A DNA stretch of 64,000 nt from Deltaproteobacteria bacterium UBA1386 (GTDB taxonomy: Bacteria; Desulfobacterota; Syntrophorhabdia; Syntrophorhabdales; Syntrophorhabdaceae), in assembly GCA_002305765.1 (NCBI GenBank), contig DBQU01000071.1, positions 14,012 through 78,011 of the forward strand, given 5' to 3'. Position numbers and translations under genes: made by a program. This document shows positions 9,069-16,312 of the stretch, piece after piece. Numbering within the stretch: the first letter of the stretch is position 1; each line of letters opens with the position of its first letter. The notes below the pieces were generated by a model. That model had not been told where the DNA came from. It searched no databases and saw only the letters and a list, made by a program, of their open reading frames with translations.

Positions 9069-9887
9069 TCACCTCACGTGAGCTATGTATGTCCCGGTGT
9101 CGCTGCCGACTGCCCGGGCGACCGCGGTACATTTCACCTTCATTATATATACCACCTGACGTTCTCCGTCAAATTCGCTGATGGTCTCGAAATTCCCCAT
9201 GCCCTTCGCGATGACGGGGCCTTCTTTCTTCCAGAGCCTTTCGATCTCGCCCGCGATGTCCTCCCTCGGCAGACCCACGTTGCCCTTTCCCGTAGATATG
9301 ATGCGGGGGTGCAGATCGTGAAGTCCAAGGCGCCGGACGTCCTCCATGGAAAGGTCGTTCTGCGCCGGACGTTCCCTGACCGTGTAGAGCACCTTCCTGC
9401 CGCCTCTCTCGAGAAAGCGCAGGAGGGGAAGATCGAAGACGAAGTCCCCGATGTTGTCGCCGAGCATCAGTATTTCGCCGCTCTCTGTGGAGACCGCGGC
9501 CGCCGCCCGGTCCACGTCGCCCTCAAGGGCAGGGATATCGCCTGTGAATGTCCCGCCGGTGAAGTAGTCCGTGGAGTTTCCGAGGGCGGACAGACGCAAA
9601 AGGTCTTCCAGACAGTCGTCAATGTTTCCGCGAAGGCCCTTGAGGGCCGCCAGAGCCTCCCTGTATTCTCTGTGTTTCAGAGTGGCATAGGGGTCCCAGA
9701 CGCCGGTCCTTCGCCTGATGTGTGCCAGGATCCTGCCGGCTATCCACGGAGGCGTCGCGTCTGCGTCAAAGAGGTCTTCAAGAAGCGACAGTGACGAGTC
9801 GAGGACCCCGGGGTCATTCCCGGAAAGGGCCGTCGTCTTCCTGGCCAGTCCTTCCAGGCATGCGCGACAGGGTTCCTGAACTTTCAT
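9069..9887 (-). CDS. DUF89 / ARMT1-like metal-dependent phosphatase
   Basis: The 272-residue protein (start at MKVQEPCRACL, 9887) has the hallmarks of the DUF89 family. These are an N-terminal Cys pair, a metal-site LGDNIGDFVFDLPLL segment near residue 153, and AKGMGNFETISEF near residue 225. Family members are cobalt- or nickel-stimulated phosphatases thought to clear damaged phosphometabolites (damage-control role). It is the first gene of a three-gene run with the DnaJ-like co-chaperone. An upstream in-frame ATG at 9917 is possible, but the MKV start matches the usual family length. Confidence 0.85.
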   Translation of the reverse strand: MKVQEPCRACLEGLARKTTALSGNDPGVLDSSLSLLEDLFDADATPPWIAGRILAHIRRRTGVWDPYATLKHREYREALAALKGLRGNIDDCLEDLLRLSALGNSTDYFTGGTFTGDIPALEGDVDRAAAAVSTESGEILMLGDNIGDFVFDLPLLRFLERGGRKVLYTVRERPAQNDLSMEDVRRLGLHDLHPRIISTGKGNVGLPREDIAGEIERLWKKEGPVIAKGMGNFETISEFDGERQVVYIMKVKCTAVARAVGSDTGTYIAHVR

Positions 9888-9962
9888 GACAGACAATAGG
9901 ATATAATCAAACGCCATGCATTTCAACGTCAAAGGAGGGCCATGGCGTTTCCGAAATAAACG

Positions 9963-9991
9963 CTTTCATTCTTTTTCGCATTTGTTATAAT
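9963..9991 (+). promoter_or_regulatory. Candidate promoter upstream of the PIN-like gene
   Basis: A perfect TATAAT at 9986-9991 is preceded after 17 bases by a weak -35 (CTTTCA). It lies in the divergent gap 9888-10141, about 150 bases before the next start, so a long leader would result. Nothing else was recognised in this gap. Confidence 0.45.
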
Positions 9992-10141
9992 GGGTGCAGG
10001 GGCATAGGGGTGGTTCCAGACCATACGGATTGAGACTGATCCTCACGTTCGCCGCTCGAGTTCTTTTCCTCGTCACCTGTCATCTTCTTCCGGCACGATC
10101 TGTTTTTCAGGGGGATTCCCCCCCCGCACAAAGGGTGACAG

Positions 10142-11077
10142 ATGGCAGACAATCGGCGCACGAGCGTCTACGTTGATTATCACATTCTCGACCTCATCGC
10201 GAGGCCCCGGGTGAGCGACGAAGCCCTGCTTCCCGAGTGGAACGCGGGCAGGTCGATCTGGGACCGCTACACGCGAGAGGCAGTGTCTCTTGTCACCTCG
10301 GTGGACGAGATGGAACTCGATTTCGTGGTCCAGATGAACCGCGGCGGCCTGTGCGTCACCGATACCTTTCAGATCACCGATAATATCGACACCTTCGAGC
10401 GCTGGGAAGGGGCGGACCACACAGACACGGAACACTGGCGGGCCATCGTGCATCTCTATGACCAGCTCGACGTCATAAGCGGGCATGATGACCTTGTCGG
10501 AGAGCATGCCCATCCACACTATTGCGAACAGCTGAGCCGTGTCCTGAAGGAAGAGCCCGCCGGGGACATGGGGAGATCGCCCTCGTTCGATGAGGAGACG
10601 GCGATACTCAGGGACTGCGCGGCGGCGTTGCATGACGTCTATGACATGCAACTCTGGGCGGACCTCAAGCATATCCAATACGGCCTCAACTGGAAGGTCC
10701 TTGAGTCCGTCTTGCCGAGATATTCCCACAGCACCGCACTGAGCGGCGAGGACGCGGCGCTGAACAAGAACCTTCTCGGCCTTCTCAACCGGCTCGTCAG
10801 CATCGGGAAGAAGAGCTGCCCCCGGCTGCCCATGCAGGACCGGCATATCGATTTCGTTCTCGATATCGTGAGAAAGAAGTACTGCCAGGAGGACATCGAC
10901 CGCAGCATCTCGCACATAGCCCAGTGCCTCCGGAACGGTATCGACTGCTACCTCACGATGGATGGTGAACTGGCGGAGAGATTCACCGAAAGCAAACAGA
11001 ACCTCCAGCTCGCCCTGGGAGCATCCATCCACCTCGAGGTCCTGCGCCCGACGGAACTGGAGAAAAGACTGGGGTAA
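10142..11077 (+). CDS. Unknown protein with a PIN-like C-terminal segment
   Basis: The 311-residue soluble protein has no clear family signature over most of its length. The last 60 residues contain a Cys-rich helix start (ISHIAQCLRNGIDCYLTMD) and end with EVLRPTELEKRL. The pattern of an LTxD strand followed by a closing PTE motif is typical of the end of PIN-type nuclease domains. Acidic residues are frequent earlier (DYHILDLIARPRV near residue 12, GADHTDTEHWRAIV near residue 90), as expected for such a fold, but this is only a resemblance. It is a single gene, ended by element A2, and has no antitoxin-like partner next to it. Confidence 0.7.
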   Translation: MADNRRTSVYVDYHILDLIARPRVSDEALLPEWNAGRSIWDRYTREAVSLVTSVDEMELDFVVQMNRGGLCVTDTFQITDNIDTFERWEGADHTDTEHWRAIVHLYDQLDVISGHDDLVGEHAHPHYCEQLSRVLKEEPAGDMGRSPSFDEETAILRDCAAALHDVYDMQLWADLKHIQYGLNWKVLESVLPRYSHSTALSGEDAALNKNLLGLLNRLVSIGKKSCPRLPMQDRHIDFVLDIVRKKYCQEDIDRSISHIAQCLRNGIDCYLTMDGELAERFTESKQNLQLALGASIHLEVLRPTELEKRLG

Positions 11078-11082
11078 AGAAG

Positions 11083-11230
11083 GTTCAAGGGTTCAAGGGT
11101 TCAAGAGTTCAAGAGTAAAAGACAAAAAGGGCAGCGGTGCCTTCGGCCGGTGTGCCCTGGTCGGCAATTGTGTTGACAAACGGCCTCCCTCGCGGTTCTT
11201 CCCTTGAACCCTTGAACCCTTGAACCCTTT
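11083..11230. repeat. TTCAAG-family element A2 with T-tract
   Basis: The left arm 11083-11117 is four GTTCAAGR units. The right arm 11201-11229 is three perfect CCCTTGAA units plus CCC and then a run of seven T residues, so the fold could act as a terminator. The core shares TTCGGCC and a GGCAATTGTGTTGAC-like stretch with A3. It lies between convergent genes. Confidence 0.88.
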
Positions 11231-11232
11231 TT

Positions 11233-12288
11233 TTATTTCCACTCATCCGTCTGTGGTTGGGGGAGCTGGTAGGATTTCAGCGTTTCTATGTACCTGTAGA
11301 AGCCCTCGGGGTCCTCCTTTTCGAGCTTTTCGATCTCGGGGCGTATCCTGCTCAGAAGGTCCTCGTTCTCGGCGGCCTCGAGGGGATACTGCATGTAGGA
11401 GGAACGCCTGATGAGAGCATAGGCCTTCTGCTGTTCCGGTGTGAGGGCGAGGAACCTGTCAAGCTCGCTGAGCATGTAGTCCTTTTTTTCGTCAAGATAG
11501 CCATCCACCTGCATGAGCAGGTTGAGGCTGAAATCGGCACAGGAGAAGTAAGAGTGCATCTCATCGAGGTTTTCGACGAGAAGACGTATCTCTGCCACTA
11601 TCTCCGCGTCGTTCATGACGACAAAGGTCCCGTCCTCAACGAGCTTGTGCATCGGTGACATGGGGTGCATGGCAAAGGTCCGAACCCTGATGAAGTCGGG
11701 CTTGATGTGGTTGAGAAGTCGCGCCGTCTCGACGGCGTTCTCGGAGCTCATCGTCCTGCCGCCCACGCCGGGCATTATGTATTCCGACAGCGATATCCCC
11801 GCTTCCACGACCTTCCTGCCGCCTTCGACGATGTCCTCGGGTGTGATACCTTTCCGTATCATCTTGAGGACCTTCTCCGAGCCGCTTTCCAGTCCCACGT
11901 GTATCCTCGTGAGGCCGGCCTTGCAGAGCTCGCGCAACTCTTCCACGGTCTTGCGTTTCAAGGTCGTTGCCCGGGCATAGGTCGTGATGCGTTCAAGACC
12001 GGGAAACTTTTCCTTCGTATATCTGATGATCTCGAGGATATCTGAGGTCTTGAGTACGAGGCTGTCGGCATCCTGGAGGAAGGCCGATCTGATCGTGTTC
12101 TTGTAGGAGGCGTACTCCTTCTCCATACTATCGATGTCCTTCTTGACCTCGTCGACTGTACGGCGGGAGAATTTCACTCCCTTGTAGGCGGGACAGAAGA
12201 TGCACTGATTCCAGGGGCAATTCCTCGTCACCCGTATCAGGAGACTCTGGGCTTCGCTGGGTGGTCTTATGACTCCTTGTTCATACAT
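11233..12288 (-). CDS. Radical SAM protein of unknown substrate
   Basis: The 351-residue protein opens with SLLIRVTRNCPWNQCIFCP, an iron-sulphur cluster motif with four residues between the first two cysteines (C-x4-C-x2-C) instead of the common three. The TIM-barrel signals follow: TYARATTL, HVGLESGSEKVLK (the GES-like SAM contact) and GVGGRTM. Family members use a 4Fe-4S cluster to cleave S-adenosylmethionine and start radical chemistry. The substrate is unknown. It precedes the SagB-type nitroreductase gene in sequence order on the same strand, 21 bases apart, so the two may form an operon read from 13113 down. Confidence 0.88.
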   Translation of the reverse strand: MYEQGVIRPPSEAQSLLIRVTRNCPWNQCIFCPAYKGVKFSRRTVDEVKKDIDSMEKEYASYKNTIRSAFLQDADSLVLKTSDILEIIRYTKEKFPGLERITTYARATTLKRKTVEELRELCKAGLTRIHVGLESGSEKVLKMIRKGITPEDIVEGGRKVVEAGISLSEYIMPGVGGRTMSSENAVETARLLNHIKPDFIRVRTFAMHPMSPMHKLVEDGTFVVMNDAEIVAEIRLLVENLDEMHSYFSCADFSLNLLMQVDGYLDEKKDYMLSELDRFLALTPEQQKAYALIRRSSYMQYPLEAAENEDLLSRIRPEIEKLEKEDPEGFYRYIETLKSYQLPQPQTDEWK

Positions 12289-12309
12289 GTTCCTTTACTC
12301 CTTGCCCGG

Positions 12310-13113
12310 TTACACGGGATTCTGCGGAGAGCGGAATCCGACCGTGGCCATATAGATGACCGTCTCTTCCTCTCCATCGAGGTCGATGATGCGGTTCACG
12401 TCGTCATCGTAGAATGCGCCGACGGCGCACACTCCGAGCCCCAGGGCCTCACCGGCAAGATAAAGGTTCTGCGCGATATGGCCTGCGTCGAGATAGATGT
12501 AGCGGTAGACCCTCTGGCCGTATTTCCAGCTTCCCCGGGCGATGAGCGCCGACCAGATGAAGGTGACCTGGGCGGCGAGGATAAGGGTCTGCTGAAGGGC
12601 TGCCTCAGTGAGGGCCCTCGAGAAATCACCCTTCTTGAGGAATTCCAGATCGTAATCGCCGGGTCTGAAATGGTATATTCCCTCTTCGAGCCCGTCTACA
12701 GCGCGGACGCACAGGTAGGTCTCCACGGGGTAGAGGCCGCCCGCGGAGGGCGACGTCCGGAAAAAGGTGTCGCCGAACTGGGCCGTGAGACCCTGTGTCG
12801 CCCACAGCAGCGCTGAGAGGTCGTTGAGCTTGAGGGGCTTGCCGGCTGCGTATTCACGGCGCGACCTTCTCTTGAGGAGAAGTCTCCACAGGCCCGCCTC
12901 CCCGCCGGCTTTCGGCTCCGGCAGCGTCACCCTGGCGATGGGACTCGGATACTCCTTGAAGGTGTCGGGGATAGCCCCGAGATTGAACATGTGGCCGGAA
13001 AGCGAAGCGGGCGTGTACTTGGTCTCATTCTGGAACCTGGTCCCTATGCCGGCCTTCTCCTTTCCTTTATCCTTCACTGTCCACCTTTCAAATACACCTT
13101 TAATATGCTTCAT
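12310..13113 (-). CDS. SagB/ThcOx-type nitroreductase-family oxidoreductase
   Basis: The 267-residue protein fits the SagB-type dehydrogenase branch of the FMN nitroreductase fold: RRSRREYA near residue 83, SAGGLYPVETYL near residue 124, and a C-terminal EALGLGVCAVGAF plus YMATVGF. Some SagB relatives oxidise azolines in peptide natural products; stand-alone copies are common in anaerobes and their substrates are unknown. No precursor peptide or cyclodehydratase is seen nearby, so a peptide-modification role is not supported. The 21-base gap to the radical SAM gene suggests shared transcription. Confidence 0.88.
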   Translation of the reverse strand: MKHIKGVFERWTVKDKGKEKAGIGTRFQNETKYTPASLSGHMFNLGAIPDTFKEYPSPIARVTLPEPKAGGEAGLWRLLLKRRSRREYAAGKPLKLNDLSALLWATQGLTAQFGDTFFRTSPSAGGLYPVETYLCVRAVDGLEEGIYHFRPGDYDLEFLKKGDFSRALTEAALQQTLILAAQVTFIWSALIARGSWKYGQRVYRYIYLDAGHIAQNLYLAGEALGLGVCAVGAFYDDDVNRIIDLDGEEETVIYMATVGFRSPQNPV

Positions 13114-13160
13114 GCGGTGGGATAAGTCAATGATAGAAGGGGAAGGGGAGAAGGGGTCTT

Positions 13161-13303
13161 TGATAGGACCTATAAGACCCGATAAGACCTATAAGACGAA
13201 TGGGACCGATAGGACGCGTGGGACCTATAGGACCTATTGGTCCTATCTGTCCTATAGGTCGGATATGTCCTATAGGTCCTATCCAGTCCTATAGGTCCTA
13301 TCC
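13161..13303. repeat. GGACCTATA-family palindromic array (element C)
   Basis: A run of degenerate 8-9 base units (GGACCTATA, AAGACCTAT, GGACCGATA) fills 13161-13237. It switches at about 13238 into the inverted units (GGTCCTATC, TGTCCTATA) up to 13303. The whole is a long, almost loop-free imperfect palindrome between divergent genes. Confidence 0.85.
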
Positions 13304-13396
13304 ACCCCCCTTGCCTTTCCGTTTGCCTTTTCCTGCCAAAAAGGATAGACTTATTTATACAATCACTGACAGTGGTTCTTGGGGACGGAGGCTAAA

Positions 13397-13678
13397 ATGA
13401 ACGATATTATGACCGTAGACGAGTTGTTGGCATCCAAGAATCTCACGCGCGAAGAGTGGGAGTTGCACAGGGAACTCATCGAGGACTGCAGAAAGAACGA
13501 GGTCAGGATCAACGAATGCTGTGCGGAGACCAGGGAGAACATCCAAAAGGTGGCGGGTATTCTCGATGCCATCTCCGTTAAGATGGTGGCTCTGAGCGTT
13601 GCTCTCGAAACCGTCATCGGTGAAGCCGAAGACGTTTCCCTGAGAATGCTCCCGGAGCACAAGTTCTACCGCGAGTAG
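13397..13678 (+). CDS. Small charged protein, unknown function
   Basis: The 93-residue protein is hydrophilic and helical-looking with two cysteines close together (ECCAETRE). ATG 13397 is chosen because GGAGG lies 7 bases upstream; the frame is open 18 bases further to a TTG without a ribosome site. A C-terminal hydrophobic heptad-like stretch (VKMVALSVALETVIGEAEDV) could form a coiled coil. It is followed 19 bases later by a small membrane-protein gene. I do not recognise a family. Confidence 0.75.
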   Translation: MNDIMTVDELLASKNLTREEWELHRELIEDCRKNEVRINECCAETRENIQKVAGILDAISVKMVALSVALETVIGEAEDVSLRMLPEHKFYRE

Positions 13679-13697
13679 GCGGGTATTTTCCCGGACC

Positions 13698-14048
13698 ATG
13701 GGGCTTCTTCTCAAGTGGCTGATAATGGCCGCGTCCATCATTATCGCGGCGTATTTCATTCCCGGTGTGAGGGTGGGCAGTTTCTTTTCCGCCCTCTGGG
13801 TGGCGCTTTTTCTGGGCGTGGTGAACGTCCTCGTGCGGCCGGTCCTCATTCTCATCACCCTGCCCATCAACATTCTCACCCTTGGCCTCTTCACTTTTGT
13901 CATCAACGCCGTCCTTATCCTCCTCGCATCATCGGTCATCAAAGGCTTCGAGGTGGCAGGTTTCTGGTGGGCCCTGCTCTACAGCGTCGTGCTGTCCGCT
14001 GTCAACTACATCATAAACCTCATAGTGCAGCCGAGAGAAGACCGTTAG
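13698..14048 (+). CDS. Four-helix small membrane protein (phage holin superfamily IV / YvlD-like)
   Basis: The 116-residue protein has four predicted membrane helices and the family patterns GLLLKWLIMAASIIIAAYFIPGV, ALFLGVVNVLVRPVL and GFWWALLYS. Relatives are widespread chromosomal membrane proteins and not true phage holins; their function is not settled. The stop codon TAG (14046-14048) lies inside the first unit of an inverted repeat. Confidence 0.88.
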   Translation: MGLLLKWLIMAASIIIAAYFIPGVRVGSFFSALWVALFLGVVNVLVRPVLILITLPINILTLGLFTFVINAVLILLASSVIKGFEVAGFWWALLYSVVLSAVNYIINLIVQPREDR

Positions 14049-14117
14049 AACCGTTAACGGCGTCTATCTCCAGTTTCCCCTTCTAACGGTTCCAACGGTT
14101 CTAACGGTGCCAACGGT
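14041..14117. repeat. CTAACGGTT-family inverted nonamer element (D)
   Basis: The left arm 14041-14060 (ACCGTTAGAACCGTTAACGG) faces four inverted 9-base units at 14082-14117 (CTAACGGTT, CCAACGGTT, CTAACGGTG, CCAACGGTC). It sits between convergent genes and contains the stop codon of the upstream gene. It could terminate from both sides, although no T-tract follows. Confidence 0.88.
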
Positions 14118-14120
14118 CTT

Positions 14121-14657
14121 CTAGTATCTTTTCGAGTGTTTCCTGAGCTTCAGATAGTTGTCCCTGTACAGGGCGGCCAGCTCCCCGGAGGTTATGATGA
14201 GGAGGTTCTCGGCGTTCTTGTCCTCGGCGGCGTAGGTAAAGTTGAAGGAACCCGTGATGACCGTCCGCCGATCGATGATCATGACCTTGTTGTGGGCTGA
14301 GGCATGGTCGTTGTCGAGCCAGACGTCGACGCCGCCGGCCTTGAGGACCCTGGCCGTGACGTGTTTGCGCTCTTTCTGCTCGTGGCCGTCGAGGATTACC
14401 TCCACCTCGATGCCCCGCTTCCGGGCCTTGAGAAGGGCGGCCTGAATGGGTTTAGAGGTGAAGAGGTAGGCCTCAACGAGAACCTCGCGCTCGGCCTCGC
14501 CGATCTGCCTCAGAATGGCCTTTGTCGCGCCCCCGCCAGGGCTGAAGAAGACACGCGCCCGGGTATTGTTGAGAACCACATCGGTCGCCCCCAGCTGCAG
14601 CGGCAGCGCAAAAAGCACAAACAGGACTGCGAGATAGTGACAAACGGATCTTTTCAT
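14121..14657 (-). CDS. Exported phospholipase D-like nuclease (single HKD motif)
   Basis: The 178-residue protein starts with a signal peptide (MKRS, then a hydrophobic stretch to LQLGA). The mature part carries the HKD catalytic motif as HNKVMIIDRRTVITGSFNFT, which includes the GSxN extension. One HKD copy and this length match Nuc/endonuclease-type PLD proteins, which work as dimers on nucleic acids in the periplasm or outside the cell. A lipid substrate is not excluded. Confidence 0.88.
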   Translation of the reverse strand: MKRSVCHYLAVLFVLFALPLQLGATDVVLNNTRARVFFSPGGGATKAILRQIGEAEREVLVEAYLFTSKPIQAALLKARKRGIEVEVILDGHEQKERKHVTARVLKAGGVDVWLDNDHASAHNKVMIIDRRTVITGSFNFTYAAEDKNAENLLIITSGELAALYRDNYLKLRKHSKRY

Positions 14658-14722
14658 GAACCCCCCGGCCAGGATTTTCGGAATTGTAATGTGTTCTCTG
14701 GCATCAGGTCAAGAAAGACCGT

Positions 14723-14757
14723 CATGGGCCTCACGGCCGCCATGGGCCTCACGGCCG
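14723..14757. repeat. Direct repeat of 17 bases
   Basis: CATGGGCCTCACGGCCG occurs at 14723-14739 and again at 14741-14757, one base apart. Each copy is partly self-complementary (GGGCC, CGGCC). It is at the start of the repeat-rich gap before the response regulator. Confidence 0.8.
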
Positions 14758-14926
14758 TCGCAGGTCTCAAGTCGCATGCCACAGGTTCAAAGCCAAAGAC
14801 CCAGTAAGAAACCGATTTGTGCTTCTGTCTTTAACCTGCGACTTGAGACTTGCGACCTGCGACATTCTTTTTGACCTGCGACTTGAGACTTGCGACCTGT
14901 GACATTTCTCTGACCTGCGACATCTC
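14758..14926. repeat. ACTTGAGACTTGCGACCTG inverted/tandem element (H)
   Basis: The left arm 14758-14792 (GTCGCAGGTCTCAAGTCGCA start) is complementary to units on the right at 14831-14926. There a 39-base block containing CTGCGACTTGAGACTTGCGA is repeated in tandem (about 14834 and 14873), followed by a shortened third copy. The 334-base gap 14658-14991 holds this element and the 17-base direct repeat; no gene was found in it. Confidence 0.85.
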
Positions 14927-14991
14927 TTAGGCCCTTTGCGGTCTTAAGGAACACGCCGATGTGCTGATAATAGTATCAAAGGGGATCGAAG

Positions 14992-15381
14992 ATGGCGAAG
15001 AAGAAGGTCCTTCTTATCGATGACAACCGGGATTTTTGCGAGGTCACAAAACTCTGGCTTCACTATACCTGGAAGTACAGGGTGGTGACGGCGGCAAACG
15101 GGCCCATGGGGATCGACCTCGCCAGGAAGGTGAGGCCCGACGTCATCCTACTCGACGTCAGGATGCCCGTAATGGATGGCGGCAGGGTTGCCGAGCATCT
15201 CATGGAAGACAACTCCACCAGTGATATACCCATCATATTCCTTACAGGCCTCGTCAGGCACGAAGAGGTGGAAAAAAGCGGTGGTTTCATTGCGGGCCGT
15301 CCCTTCATCGCCAAGCCCTTTCACCTCGAAGAGCTCACGGGCATGATCGAGACCGTGACGGCCGGCCCAAGGGCTGCCTGA
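14992..15381 (+). CDS. Single-domain response regulator (CheY-like)
   Basis: The 129-residue protein is a receiver domain only. It has the acidic pair in LLIDDNRDF, the phospho-acceptor Asp in VILLDVRMPVMDGG near residue 53, the Thr in IIFLTG and the Lys in FIAKPFHLEEL. With no output domain it must act by protein contact or as a phosphate sink. There is no kinase next to it; the partner is unknown. The ribosome site is AGGGGAT. Confidence 0.95.
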   Translation: MAKKKVLLIDDNRDFCEVTKLWLHYTWKYRVVTAANGPMGIDLARKVRPDVILLDVRMPVMDGGRVAEHLMEDNSTSDIPIIFLTGLVRHEEVEKSGGFIAGRPFIAKPFHLEELTGMIETVTAGPRAA

Positions 15382-15386
15382 CACAG

Positions 15387-15737
15387 CTATTCGTAATCCT
15401 TCGGCACGAGGCAGATCATTACCAGGGGTCGGTTCGTGGCGGTATTCCTGTACTGGTGGACCTCGTCAGGCAGAACGAGTGCGAAATCTCCCTTTCGGAC
15501 CGGCCGCTGTCTGCCTTCCGCGTCGACGAGAGTCCCTTCACCCTCTATGATGTAGTTCATATGCTCGAAAGGGTGGTGGTGGTACGGGGTGTGCCCCCCG
15601 GGCTCGATGGTGAAGACCCGAAGCGTGTAGGCGGGAACCCCGTCTGCCTGTCCGAGAGGGATCTGCTTCCATGCTCCCTTTGCCCCCTCCATGGTCATGG
15701 GGACCTTCTCCACTTTACTGAGATCAGTGATCTTCAT
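15387..15737 (-). CDS. Small cupin-domain protein
   Basis: The 116-residue protein is one cupin_2 barrel. Motif 1 is GGHTPYHHHPFEHMNYIIEGEG with three His and a Glu for a metal; motif 2 is around FALVLPDEVHQYRN. The function is unknown; such proteins range from isomerases to ligand sensors. The gene converges on the response regulator with only 5 bases between them. Confidence 0.9.
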   Translation of the reverse strand: MKITDLSKVEKVPMTMEGAKGAWKQIPLGQADGVPAYTLRVFTIEPGGHTPYHHHPFEHMNYIIEGEGTLVDAEGRQRPVRKGDFALVLPDEVHQYRNTATNRPLVMICLVPKDYE

Positions 15738-15920
15738 AGCCTCGCTCCTTGTGGGGAATATTATGCAGAATCAGCCATTATACCACAGCACAGCACCCGG
15801 TCAAAATTGCGCTGCTCAGACCTTGGGCCAACAGGGGGCAGCGAAGCTCAATGCCCAATCTCACGCCCGCTTCGCTAGAGGGCACAGAGGTGATGAGGAG
15901 AGCGCGCAGAGAGAAGATCC

Positions 15921-15954
15921 GGCCTGATCCCGGCGTGCCCGCCGGAATCAGGCC
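15921..15954. other. Strong 15-base hairpin
   Basis: GGCCTGATCCCGGCG (15921-15935) pairs with 15940-15954 around a TGCC loop with one mismatch. No T-tract follows. It lies inside element I. Confidence 0.8.
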
Positions 15955-16143
15955 GTCTTTGCATCCCGTCTCCGACGGGAGAAAAAGAAGAGGATTCTTC
16001 TCAGGTGGGAGGGATGGGAGTTGGGGGGTAAGGGAGGATGGGGTATAGGTCCTATGACTACAGGGGGGATGAGGAGGATAACTTTTTCAGGATAAGGAAA
16101 AAGACTATTTGTTTCTCTCCCGCCGGGACGGCGGGACGAGAAG

Positions 16144-16185
16144 GCCGCCGGATTTTGGTAGGCTCCGAAATCCGGCGGCAATCTT
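16144..16185. terminator. Hairpin with short T-rich tail
   Basis: GCCGCCGGATTT (16144-16155) pairs perfectly with 16168-16179 around a 12-base loop, followed by AATCTTTTC. On the minus strand it lies about 130 bases downstream of the ferredoxin gene and could serve as its terminator. Confidence 0.55.
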
Positions 16186-16312
16186 TTCTCTCCTTTCCCC
16201 TCTCTTTCTAATCTCTGCGGACTCGAGCGAAGCGGGCGTGAGATAATGTCTTTGAGCTTTCCCCCCGCTCTTACCTCACGACCAGGGCGACGAACGGGCG
16301 TGAGATGGGCCT

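Larger units (their letters stand above)
15858..16244. repeat. Hairpin-rich element with 19-base inverted ends (I)
   Basis: Positions 15858-15876 (ATCTCACGCCCGCTTCGCT) and 16226-16244 are perfect inverted copies, and similarity extends inward about 12 more bases with mismatches. A third partial copy of CGGGCGTGAGAT lies at about 16294. Inside are several hairpins, including 15921-15954 and 16144-16179. The 575-base gap 15738-16312 shows no credible gene; open frames over it lack ribosome sites and family matches. Confidence 0.8.

Noticed and set aside
13698..14048. Prophage holin
   Set aside because: The holin superfamily IV name is historical; no phage gene is nearby and such proteins are common chromosomal membrane proteins.
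14831..14926. Possible CRISPR array (about 39-base periodic repeats)
   Set aside because: Two adjoining blocks and a fragment with no unique spacers, units partly inverted, and no cas genes in the window.
15749..16048. 99-codon frame after the cupin gene
   Set aside because: It is a translation of the hairpin-rich element I, with no ribosome site and no protein-like pattern.
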